Origin: Phaffia rhodozyma
Taxonomy: Eukaryota > Basidiomycota > Tremellomycetes > Cystofilobasidiales > Mrakiaceae
Length of the DNA stretch: 64,000 nt
Direction of reading: 5' to 3'
Assembly (NCBI GenBank): GCA_014706385.1
Contig: JACGZH010000007.1
Location: forward strand, 503,501-567,500
The translations under genes and the position numbers were made by a program. The notes under the pieces were generated by a model. It was not told where the DNA came from, did not search any database, and saw nothing but the letters and a program-made list of their open reading frames with translations. Shown here in pieces: positions 46,771 to 57,499 of this stretch (position 1 is the first letter of the stretch; each line of letters starts with the position of its first letter).

Positions 46771-47341
46771 GATTGAGACTTGAGATTGAGTTGAGATGGT
46801 GAGAGTTTGATACGGTGGAAAGAGAGTGTTGTGATGTACAGAAGATGAACGAAAGTTGTCAAGATTTCTGTCCAACCAGCATCTCCCTTATAGTCCTGTG
46901 GTCAACAACCCTGGTCAAACTCGCTGCGGACAAAACCATCTAAAGACGATGTGAGGAGGAGGAGGGAGATGTGATAAGCAGGCGGAGGAGGAGGAGCCGA
47001 GGAATTGATCAAATCACTAGAAGGAGCTCCTCCCTACAATCTCATTTTCGGCTAGCCGCGACAATCTAATCATCAACCATCTCCGGGCCGGATTCTACAT
47101 CTGACTGTACTTGCACAGAGCCGGCTGTCCTCTAGAAGATGCTCCGGAAGTATTGCTCCTCCTCTCTGACTTCTGGCGATCTTTAGATTGGCTAGATGTA
47201 AGTGAGGGCTCCTCCTGCTTTGACCAAACTTAACATATTATAAGGGAGCCTCAATCGTCTTCTTGCAAAGTCACCTATCCTCACCTTTCCCAATTCTCCA
47301 ACACAACTTCAATCACTCTACCCCTCCACATAACTTCAACT
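46771..47341. promoter_or_regulatory. divergent promoter, RidA / oxygenase, with repeated GCTCCTCC octamer
   Basis: A 571-bp divergent promoter. Exact GGAGGAGC or GCTCCTCC octamers occur at 46,990–46,997, 47,026–47,033 (inside AAGGAGCTCCTCC, partly palindromic), 47,155–47,162 and 47,209–47,216. A word GGGCCGGATTCTACATC (about 47,086–47,102) resembles GGCCGGGATCTAGAT in the permease/aldolase promoter. Confidence 0.5.
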
Positions 47342-49110
47342 ATGGCACCTTCTGCTCCTTTCAACCCTCCTTCACCTAGCCTTGAGGGCAAGCCTCACGT
47401 CCCGTCTTGGATCCCTCCTCCTATCACCAAGGAGACTCATAACTTTGCGGAGCTTACATCGATCGACCTTAGCAAGATGGATTCTGACGACCCCGCTGTC
47501 GTTGCCTCTCTTGTTGAGGATGTGAAGCGATCTATCCGAGAGGATGGATTTATCTTCCTCGAGAACTACGGAATCTCGTATGAGCAGGTGAGATCTTGGT
47601 CATTTTCATATAAGAGAATTGATCAAACCAATACTGCGCACGTAGACTTAACAATATGCACTTTCTTACCCTCTCGATAGCTTAACCGACAATTCTCGCT
47701 CGCCCAGTACCTTTACGACCATATCAGTGAGGAGGACAAGGATCGACTTCTCTTTGACCCCGCTAAGGGAGTCTGGTCGGGATACAAGCACCCTTACGGT
47801 TTTAAGAGGCACCGTGGACCAGCAGACTTCATTGAGCAGTTCAACTGGTACACCAGGTACGTGGTAGCCGTTGCAGTCGAAGGTGTTCGTCTAGATTATT
47901 TTTGAACTGACAAGTTCTTTATCTTTCTTTTTTCCTTATCAAACAGAGAGTGGAAGGATATCAACCAGGTCCCTTCGTGTCTTCACCCTTTCATGGACGA
48001 GATTGAGTCTTTCTGCAACGTGAGTCTGAAATCATTGATGTGCCGAGGATGATTAGGAGTATCTGACAGATGAATGCCGCATTTTACATACAGTATCTTG
48101 TTGGATCCGTCAACCGACGATTGCTTACTCTCCTCTCTCGAGTTCTTGAACTTCCCGACGACTACCTTTGGGACAACGTGCAGTCTCATGTAGACGGCTC
48201 TGCCACTGACGAAGGATATTTCCGACACGCCTTGTTCCGACCTGCTCCTCAGTCTACTCAGGAGGCTTCAAAAGGTCTCCGAATGCACGGTCACACTGAC
48301 TTTGGTCTCTTGACTATGGTATGTACTTGGCTTGATTAGTCTTGATTCTCAAACGATCCTGTGTCTTGACCTAATCAGTAATATATCTATATAGCTCTTC
48401 TCCGTTCCTATCTCCTGCTTGCAAATCTGGGGACAGGATGAGGAATGGCATTACGTGCCTTACAAGGCTGGAGCATTGGTGCTCAACATTGGAGAGGTCA
48501 GCTATCATCATCTTGTGCTACAGATAACAGACTTAGACACTGATTCGTTTCTTGACTCTTACAGACTCTTGAGATCGTCTCTGGTGGGCACTTCAAGGCT
48601 ACCCGACACCGAGTATACAAGCCCCCGGCGGATCAGCTCAACTCGGAGCGCCTTTCGCTTGTCCTTTTCAACTCTTCGGTGGGAGATATGCGAATGACGC
48701 CTGCTGCTGGTATGTACGCTTGATGCCTCTATATTGAGATCACCGTTCTAATCCTACTTGTTTGCTACACAGATTCGCCCCTTATCCAGCGTGAAGGATG
48801 CATCGAAGAGCAGGGTGTATACAAAGAGTTTAAGAAGCTTATGGACGCCGGCGTGCCTGTATGTATATTGTTCCCTTTCATACCCATTTTTTCCCTATCC
48901 TTTTTTTTTGGGCAAGTCACATCGTCTCTGACAGTCTTTCCTATGTAATAGGTTCCCACTAATCAGCAGTGGCGAGAGATTCAGATCGCAGAGGCGACTG
49001 ATCCGACCGATCAGGTCCGAAACGCTATCGGCGCTGATCAGGTTATGATCGATGGTAAACTCATGCAGCACCGAGAGTACTTCGGTGTCAAGGTCTTGCT
49101 CCCTGTTTAA
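47342..49110 (+). CDS. 2-oxoglutarate/Fe(II)-dependent oxygenase (isopenicillin N synthase-like fold)
   Basis: Uses 2-oxoglutarate and oxygen to hydroxylate or otherwise oxidise a small molecule; cytosolic. The first exons are 47342–47587 and 47681–47856. The N-terminal DIOX_N-type region reads SIREDGFIFLENYGISYEQ, then AQYLYDHISEEDKDRLL. The iron facial triad is in HGHTDFGLLTM (His and Asp) and GGHFKATRHRVYKPP (distal His), followed by the co-substrate arginine in NSERLSLVLF. All expected ligands are present. The C-terminus is VKVLLPV. About eight exons; small introns interrupt the active-site region. Its place next to RidA, an aldolase, a permease and a regulator suggests a catabolic job. 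The substrate is unknown. Confidence 0.88.
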
Positions 49111-49467
49111 ATTGATTGATATGCCACACTTAGAGGGGTCCGAGGGTTCAAAAAGGATGTTTCAACTCTTGTTATGGATGCCAGCCAGTCTTCATTCTCA
49201 TACGTCTTTTTTCTGTGCTAGTCTCTTATAGTTGTAACATAATTTCTGGTTCTCGGTTGTATATTTCGATGAAGATGTTTTCTTTTACTTGCCATTGACA
49301 TTAATCTCCTTCAATCGGGGTGTCCGAATCGTTCGCTCGTCAGATAAGAACCATACAATCTCAAGGAAAGAAATACGCCAATGCTCGTCTATTGGATAAA
49401 GCTGATAAATAATGATATACAAGCGAAAGAAGGCTAGGAGAGAATGACCCAAGACTTCGTTCGCGAC
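49111..49467. other. convergent 3′ region
   Basis: About 360 bp between the stops of the oxygenase (+) and the regulator (−). T-rich on the + strand after the oxygenase. No feature was recognised beyond likely untranslated regions. Confidence 0.4.
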
Positions 49468-51995
49468 CTAGAACGACATGGCGAGCTCCTCGAGGGATGA
49501 CAAATTCTGTAGAATCAACTTGCCAACCTTCCACCTCTTCCTCCTTTCGAACACTCGGCCTGCCCAGAGCAGTGCACTCTCCATATCTCCGTCTGCAATT
49601 CCGATGATAGACATAGCGTCTGGTGTACCATTACGAAGAAGCTGCAAGGCGAGGAGCCAAGCTCTGAAGCAGTAAAATGTTACAAAAGGTGGTTCCTGGT
49701 CGACGATAAGTGTACGATCGAGGTAAAGAAGGAACCAGTTGGCATGTACTTGAAGTGATCGGACGCTGTCAGGCTCAATAAGAAACCCGCTAGAATTTGC
49801 AAGACAAGAGCTAGAAGCGGAGAAGAAAAAGAGGGTGACAGAGAGCCGAGTCAGACCCGTGTCATTATTTGATGTATTTGCAAAATCAAGACTACTTACG
49901 CAGTTGCCAGAGCAGCATCCAAACTGCTTTCCACAACTCCTGACATATGCGCCGACGACCAGGACACCATCTCGAACATTGCCATCTCCCAGGTTGCCTC
50001 TAGGACTAGCCGTTGAGAGGCAGACGCAGTCTGGAGATTGGATCGAAATGAAGGCCCAGCAGCCGAGAGTGAAGTAGAAAGTGTCTGCAAAGGAGGAGGG
50101 AGGGATAAGCATGAATCCCTTCTGGTATGAAGATAGGATGAAGAATACATAGTTTGAGATAAGGACCTGCCTTGAATCGTTCCTGGCTGACCTGACCTGT
50201 CATTGCTGAGTATCCAGAGACCTCGCGTAAGGAACTCGTAAGGAAATGAAGGACGCCCACAGTGTAGAATTCTGCAGGACATGATTCTCCCGTTTCTGCC
50301 GCACAAAGCACCTTTTTGATGGCGTCTGAGAAGCGTATAGGAATAGGCGCAGAAGGTTTCATGACAAGCGTCCGGTGTGCCCAGTCGGAAGCGGTAGCGA
50401 TTGACCACACAGATTCATGACATGGCATGCTATGCTTGATTTCCGGATGCGAGATTAGTCGAGGAACAGAGAGGAGTTGGTACCATAGCGCATCCATATG
50501 ATGCAGTGTGAGCATAGTGCTAACGGCCAAAAGGATGAAAGGTTTGATTAGTTTCCTATTCGGAGCCAACTTAAAGGGAGACACTTACCGCTTGTGTGAT
50601 TCCGCCTTGATAAACTCCTTCCATAAACTCTCAAGGTCTGGCATCAGTCTCGAACTCGTCGGAAGTGGCTGCATGAGTCCGCTTGATCGCGAGATCTGTT
50701 CCAGATAAAAGTTATAGTAGGCATCAGTGACCGAAGCATAACTATGAGTTGAACACAGACGGAATCACTCACATTCACGATCTTTGAATGCATATCCAAC
50801 CCATCCGAGCTTCCGACGAGATACATCATTGAGTACACCTGGAACAATAGGTATGCCTGCACGATCTCCAAGCTCTGAGCAGAGTCAGAAGGCTCCTCGG
50901 CGCATTGCTGGACAAGTCGACGACCATGGGCGAAGCACCTAGATGAGAGGTCTTGACCTGATCCTTCGAGGTTGTCCGCAGCTGGGTCATCACCATACTG
51001 ATAGCCTAAACAGAGTAAGCCAAGGACGAGGTATGGACTGGCCTGAGCAGGATCAAAAGTTGGCTGATGAAGGAAGGGGAGGAAGTCTGCAACGTGCTTG
51101 AAGAAAAGGCCGACACCTTTTGAAATCTGAACCGATGTTGGAACAAAGTCATCGTAGATAGAAGCAGCTTTTCCCGGTGAGGTTGAGGAGCGAGCGAAGA
51201 GCGATCCATCACCTGGTGAAGTCGCTGACCAGTCTCGTTTTGTAGACCCGGAATCACTGGGGAGAGAGCCAAATAAACTCGTGCCAGCTGGATCAGTGGC
51301 AAAAGGGTTGGAGTTGAAATCCTATGATAGATGAGAGGGAAAAATAGCAAACCAAGATGAGTTACCACGCCGTGCAAACTTACTCTACTGATATAATCAT
51401 GTGGAGCCTACCGATGTCCATATATGATTATCAGGCAGACTGATACCTGTCTTGGCAATCGATTCCCCCAGCATCTCGAAATCCCAGGATCCATCAGGCC
51501 CATTTATATTTGGGAAAGCAGGGTTGTTGATTGGCAGTTTTAATTGGTCAGGTGATTGCCCTAAGGTTGCGGGAGGAGAATTGGAAACTATAGATGTCGG
51601 GGCAGCGTTGGACAAGCTCTTGTTTCTGGATGGCTTTCTGCTGGCCTTTGGTTTACTGGGCCCAGCTAACGCTCGAGTGGCCTCAAAACGCTCGGTGTGC
51701 TTTGTCTTGTAGTGGCGGGTTCGCAAGTCAGCACGTCCAAAGCTCACCGAACACCATTGGCATGGAAATGTCTCCGTTGACGAGAGGTGAAGAGCAGCAT
51801 GTCGCTTGAGGTTCTCCTGTACTCAAGAAAAGACGAAACTGAGAGTTGAGTCACTCCTCAGGAGCTCGAAAAATCTAGAGATAAGGAACTAACAGATCGA
51901 GTGAAGCGTTTGAGGCAGACAATGCATTGAAATGGTTGAGCTGCAGCAGCCGCCTGGGCGGTGGCCGACGAGCTAGCGGTAGCGACAGCGGGCAT
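49468..51995 (-). CDS. C2H2 zinc-finger transcription factor with fungal_trans domain
   Basis: Predicted nuclear regulator. The first ATG of the frame is at 51995 (MPAVATASS, then an Ala-rich stretch). Finger 1 starts QPFQCIVCLKRFTR and is completed after an intron by an LKRH…H segment. Finger 2 is TFPCQWCSVSFGRADLRTRHYKTKH. A basic Lys/Arg/Ser region (SKPKASRKPSRNK) follows. The middle homology domain is clear: GLFFKHVADFLPFLHQPTFD, YLVLGLLCLGYQYGD, EIVQAYLLFQVYSMMYLVG, and DALWYQLLSVPRLISHPE. It continues to LSSLEELAMSF. The architecture is found in many fungal pathway regulators that sit beside their targets. It is the last gene of the proposed cluster and the best candidate for its regulator. 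Confidence 0.82.
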
Positions 51996-53084
51996 TAAGA
52001 TGCTTTCAACGAACCGAAGAAGAATATCAATCCGGAGACGAGGACGGGTAATGTTCAGAATAGGACGCAAAATCGAGAGCTTCGACACTGTTGGCGATTC
52101 GGGAGATTTGGATGGATGGAAAGTCGATAGGCGGCTGACCAATCTGCCTTGTGATAAAGGAATTGTTGAGGGGCCCTTTCAGGCGTAACCCTAACTCAAG
52201 CCTTATATCGGCAGGACGGTCCGACGTTTCGAAATATCATCTGACCGGCTTGGTATACGAAGCTGGCCTCCAGTTGCACAAAAACAACATCCTGTTGTCA
52301 TTTGACTCTGAGCGGAGTGTTTGTTAGGAAGGGTCGCTACAGAGAGATCGAAAGAGAACGTCAAGACAGGGTGCTGAAAATCGAGGTATCGACCACGGTT
52401 GATATATGTGAAAACTTCCGACGTTCTTCCTAAATCTTCATCGAGGTCGACAGTTTTTGTAAGAGATACACACAACATATACACATTCGTCATGCTTCTT
52501 GCTTCTTCTGGCTTTATCAACAAACTGCTCTGCCTTTTCTTCTGGTTTGTCTTTGACTGCACTTTGATTTATGTTTTCGAGGGCAACACATTTCGTGAGA
52601 AGAGCTTTGGAAAAAAGCAAAAAAGCGGAAAAGGAATGAAAAGTGTGCCAAGATAGATTGTCCCGAATTGAAGCCGCCGAGGAGAAATAGACAAACGCTA
52701 ACCTCGAACGCTCTCGATCTTTTCGGCCTGTTTGAACGGGCTCAATCGGTGTAAACCGGGCAGAAATCGACAGTGGGGTCCATATTCTAGGCTTCATCTG
52801 CCTCTGCACTCACGTATCTATTCTTATGAAGATTGCGTGGCTCTCTCGTCGCGTCGCGTCGCGTCTCGGCGACTTTGGGATTTCGTAGATAACGATTGGG
52901 TCATGCTTATTCTTATCCAGTCGGCTTTTTGCCTCCGTCGAGCTTCTATCAACGCTAGAGAAGATTACGGAAGATATGGTGCTTAGTCATCTTGTCACAC
53001 CGTCGCGTCGCTTTATGTTGATCGATAAGAACATAAAACACACCAACTTTCGAAACATTCATTCAATCTCAGCCCATCGTAGTT
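51996..53084. other. intergenic region upstream of regulator and GH16-like gene
   Basis: About 1.1 kb with divergent starts on either side. Open frames at 52,399–52,656 (+) and 52,438–52,809 (−) overlap each other and resemble nothing known. Purine- and pyrimidine-rich tracts are present. A short repeated GTCGCGTCGCGTCGCGTC tract lies at about 52,847–52,864. No specific regulatory site was identified. Confidence 0.4.
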
Positions 53085-55085
53085 ATGTGTTCCTATCGTT
53101 ACGCCATTCTGGTACTCCTCACATCCGTTGTTGAGGCCAGTGTGTATTCTATCAGCGAGAGTCACTCTGGCCAGGGCTTTTTCAGCGGGTTCGCGTTCAA
53201 TACAAATGAGTGAGTGTTGGCTTCTGAAATCATCTTTCATCGACACGCGTTGATTCAACAAAGCCATATCAACAATTAATCATTTTCTGATCCACAGGAT
53301 AAATTCGGTATGTACATCTTTTACAGATGGTGTTTCACACGTCGTGCTTTTGGAACTGATAGAGTGACACTGGTTTGCCTCGATGAATGAAGGTTCAATA
53401 TGTCAATCAATCATACACACCTCTCTTGGCATCTGTCAATTCTGCCTCGAACGCGGTTATCCAAGTACGTACCGTCGCGCCGCTATCGACCTTGGCAAAC
53501 ATTCATTGAACACTTCTTCATGTCATATACCTATCAGGTAGACTCCGAGAACATCACCACGCCTGCAAGTCGAGCCTCTACTCGGTTAACCTCCGTAAAC
53601 ACCTATAACGTTGGAACGCTCTGGGTGTTTGATGCTGTCAGGCTGCCTTTCGGATGTTCGGTAGCCCCTGGGTTTGGAACAGTCGCCGACGATGAGACCA
53701 ACGGAGAGGTCAGCGTTCTGGCAGGAATAAACAGGATGAGCTCGTGAGTTGATTTGTCCTATCCCATCATATGCCAGGATATCAGTCACTATCAATCAGA
53801 CCAGACCAGTTTATTGATCGTCTTGTTGGGCATAAAATTCTGCGGTGTTCTTTGATGTTCTCGGTTGCTTGTCTTCTTGACAGAAATGAGATGGCGTTAC
53901 ACACAAAGTCAGGGTAAGGAGAAGCCAGCCAGCCATCAACCATTCTTACGACAAAGTGCTTCGAGTGCTAATCATCATGTGGTTTCTCACTCTGACACCA
54001 TATGCTCCCATAGCTGCTCTCCGAAGAAAGTCTCGGTTGCTTCATCGAAAAGTGTGATCAACAGTAAAGACTGTTCAACGTCTGTTATCGGATGTTCCGT
54101 GGATCAGAATGACACTCTCAGCTTCGGAGATGGATTCAACACCAACGGAGGAGGCGCCTGGGTGATGGCGCTGGAGGACACTGGAGTTAGGTGAGAGTCT
54201 CTCTATAATTGCAGGCACCGGTGTGTGATATTTCGTTTGTAACGTCACTGAACTATATGTTGTTTTGCGGTACAATATCAGCATATGGTTTTACAACCGC
54301 TCCTCCGTTCCGTCGTCCTTTGGGGTTAATACGTCGAGTATTGACACTTCCGCTTTAGGAACACCCACTGTATCTTGGTCTCAAGATGGATGTTCTCCCA
54401 TCAATAGCTTTATCAGGTATGAGTCATGTTTCTCGCCCCGTCATTTTTACACGAGCGTGAAGTATCTAATCTACTTATATACTCCAATCGAATGTTTGAG
54501 TATCACAGTCAGCAAAGAACTTATATCGATGTGAGCATCACTTTCCATGCATTAGAAAAGAAGACTTTTCTTGAATGCGGCTGATTCGTTATCAATTTTC
54601 GTCTAACCTGTTCTCAAGATCTCGCTTTGTGGTGTATGTCTTGTCTGATTTTGCGAGATCTCTCATTTCACCTTAAATCAAATCTCTACTGATTGATGTC
54701 TTGGCTGCAAAAATTGTCTTATTAGGATCGAGCGGGAAATAGCACAATTCTTGGACAGACTGGATGTACAGTCCCGCAAACGCCAGATACATGTTGTAAG
54801 TTTCTTTTCTTTCCGTACTTTTGTCTGTATCAGATTAGGTTGTGGCATTTGCTGAGAATCTATGTACCGTGCGTACCTTCCAAATCAGACTCTTCATATA
54901 TCCTGAACTCGGCCAACTATCAAGACATGTTCTTCGAGATTTCCTATGTGAACGTGTTCACTTTGTCTGCGAACCAGACCTCGGCGGGTGTAACCGGATC
55001 TTCTCACGGCTCCCGGGAATTATCATCGAACAAAGGATGGTACAGTCTCTTAGGTATGGGAGCGGCACTATTGTGGATGCTGTAG
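53085..55085 (+). CDS. GH16-family (MLG1-like) GPI-anchored protein lacking catalytic residues
   Basis: GH16 proteins of this type are secreted beta-1,3(4)-glucanases or wall transglycosylases. Start MCSYRYAILVLLTSVVEA, a signal peptide. Exon 1 (53085–53212 or so) joins a 10-nt exon (53298–53307), then exons giving VQYVNQSYTPLLASVNS and RASTRLTSVNTYNVGTLWVFD. The fold markers FGCSV, HT/GCSP and WSQDGCSPINSF and the ANYQDMFFEISYVNVF strand fit the family. But the active-site stretch that is normally GEIDILEGVN reads GEVSVLAGIN, so the middle Asp and the acid/base Glu are gone, and the WPAFW motif is APGFG. The C-terminus ends in a GPI signal (SSNKGWYSLLGMGAALLWML). It is likely a wall protein without hydrolase activity. 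Confidence 0.78.
53298..53307 (+). other. 10-nt micro-exon of the GH16-like gene
   Basis: Between an acceptor (CACAG) and a donor (GTATGT) lie ten bases, GATAAATTCG. Joined to the preceding exon ending GA they give Glu-Ile-Asn-Ser and hand on a complete frame to the next exon (VQYVNQ). Without it the frames of the flanking exons do not connect. Confidence 0.6.
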
Positions 55086-55503
55086 TGCATTCCTCAGATG
55101 AGTCTGTTGCCTCTCGCAATCTTCGCTTGCAATCGTTCATGAGCCAACGTCATGACCGAGTAGTTCCACTCGAAGAAGCCAGCTTCAGGTCCTAATTTAT
55201 CTAATTTTCGTTCAATCTTTCTAATCTTTATAACCTATGTAGACTAATTTTAGACATCATGTCTCTCATACCCAATATCTTTAATCTTCACAATACTACA
55301 TATTTCCCAACACTAATCGTACTATCTCAACTGGTCAGAAAGTAGTGTATCATATACAAAACTTATTCAAACACAAGAATAGATGATTCTTCACGGTCTT
55401 TTACTCTGTAATGATCATGATCATCAAAGCTCAAGGTACAAGCCTCCCGAGAGACGAAGAGAATGATACAATCTAAGACACATTACTTTGGTTGTATGTG
55501 TTT
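55086..55503. other. convergent 3′ region
   Basis: About 420 bp between the GH16-like stop (+) and the RING protein's end (−). T-rich after the GH16-like gene. No supported feature. Confidence 0.4.
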
Positions 55504-57395
55504 TTAGATGAATATGCGTATCAATCCGTTATGTCTGATGGTCAATCTGAAAGAGCAAAGTGTTAGGATTAGCAGAAGGAACGCTAACTCCGCGAAGAAA
55601 TTCTGAAGCGAGACGGACCGGCAAAGCGGACATTCTTTACTAGTCTTCATGACCTCGGCTGCACAACCTGTGCACAGTGCGAGGTGTCCACAATCAACAC
55701 TTGCCAGGATAGCATCACTGGTGATGTAAAAGCAATGCAAAGGGAAGATATGGCCAGGTCAACGATGATCTTTCTACTCACATGATAGAGACAGTTATCC
55801 CGAGAGTAGAGAAGGAGTCAAAACATACTGATCAAAACATATCACACATTCAGTTGGGCCCTTTTGACTAGAACGCATCGCACCAGAGTTGGACAGAGCC
55901 GGAACAGAAGAAATCGAAGGATGTTCGGATAGGATGTGATCTGGAATCTGCTCCCATACGTCCCCACTGGCTTGGTCCTGAGTTTCGAGGTTACTGTTAT
56001 GATTGGCTTGTGCGCTAGCCTCTTCGTTCTCCCTCTCCGACTCTCGTTGGAGTCTCATCCGTTCATCTCTCACAAGATCGCATACTTTTGAGATCAATTC
56101 GCTTTTTTCCAAGATGTTCGTACATCGCACATGGTTCAAGGTCAGGATAGTCTTGAGCTCCTTTACACTATAAAGTTGAGCGGTTTCGGCAGGTGACTCT
56201 AGAGCTATGAGGTTAGCGAAGAGGAGCTTAGCATCTCTGGTGGGCCTTGAGGGTGGAACTACCGGTACAGCGGAGGATGTAGGGTGCGTAGTTGCAGTTG
56301 GTCGAGCATGGACAGGATAAGAGGGCGCAGATGGAGCGTTGGGCGCCCTGCTGTTGGAATAGGAATGAGCGGAGGGGGACGGCCGGTGACTGGAAGCAGT
56401 GGGAGGATGGATGGGTGCGGAATCTCGAGAAGATCCAGAAGCGGAAGAAAACGCCGATTGTTGGCTGTCTGTTGAAGTGCCTGACCCAGATGACTCCCCG
56501 ATGGAGAAAGCTTGATCGAATGAGTGTGCGAGTCTATCGAACGCCGATGGGCGAGCGGTCGCTGACGGTTTTGGGACGGAGTTTCGTCGGAAGTAGGCCT
56601 GTGTTACGATATCCAGTCGTTTACCATCAGACAAAAGGTAGAGAGAGACGAACGAGAAGAAATGAGTCCGGCTGCTACAGAGAATGAGGCTATTTAACGA
56701 TCAAATATAGAAGACAACAGTATACCTACCTCTCGAGCAGGAGGCTGATGTCCGTCCATACCTGTGGAATGATGAATAAGATCCACTAGTTCGGATTTTT
56801 CATGAACCGCAGGACTACCAGCATTGATCATAATATATCAACTCTGAAGAGGACATGATGAATGATCAACGAGACAGGGCATGATGGATACATACGGTAG
56901 AGGAATATTATACACCAGCAGATATTTTTTGAGCTGCGAGATCGAGCATCTCTGAAGATCATCGGGTGAAGCCGAGGACACTGAGATGAGTAATGAGGAT
57001 GCAAGTTAAAGGTAAGTTTAGAGCAATCGACACCGAAGGCTACACTGGGTGCCTACAGATCTGAATGGAAGAGTCGACTAACTCTTAACAAACGTATAGC
57101 AGAAATTACACACTGCCTCGGTCTGATAACCTTCAATGACCCTAGAGCCCGGCTTCAAGACCGGTGAGAGGACCTTGTTGGAACAATGGATCGAACAGTA
57201 TGAATTGCCACAATGCCAACAGGCTCGAAGCCTCGAAGCGGATAGCAAGGAAGGCTTTTTAAGGCATTGATAACAAGTCTCAGTTCTGACGAAAGGAGGC
57301 GGACCAGAAACATAGGCTAAATCGCCAGGCTTCATATAAAACAGTGTGTGTCGGTGTAGAGAGTTGTGGAAGGAAGGTGAAGTCGTGTTGTCCAT
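55504..57395 (-). CDS. FYVE-related / SAP-like / RING protein (Pib1- or CARP-like E3 ubiquitin ligase)
   Basis: Probable endosome or vacuole-associated ubiquitin ligase. Exon 1 starts MDNTTSPSFHN at 57395. It carries a FYVE-type double zinc finger (CYQCLKKPS, ACWHCGNSYCSIHC, AVCNFC) that lacks the basic RRHHCR phosphoinositide motif and the leading WxxD. After small exons, a long Ser/Pro/Ala-rich linker follows (56634 down to about 56250). A SAP-like segment comes next (YSVKELKTILTLNHVRCTNI, LISKVCDLV). The RING is completed across an intron: ECVICFD, DAILASVDCGHLALCTGCA and ECPLCR, giving C3HC4. Yeast Pib1 has FYVE plus RING; animal CARP/RFFL proteins have FYVE-like, SAP-like and RING in this order. 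The start lies about 100 bp from the divergent hydrolase gene. One or two small exons between 57080 and 56700 are inferred. Confidence 0.78.
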
Positions 57396-57499
57396 CTGAT
57401 AATTCCAATCGCTCGCTCATACCATTACACTTACCATCTACTTACATCTCTTCCACATTCAAATCTTCATTTCATGCCATCTTCCCTCTACTGAATGAG

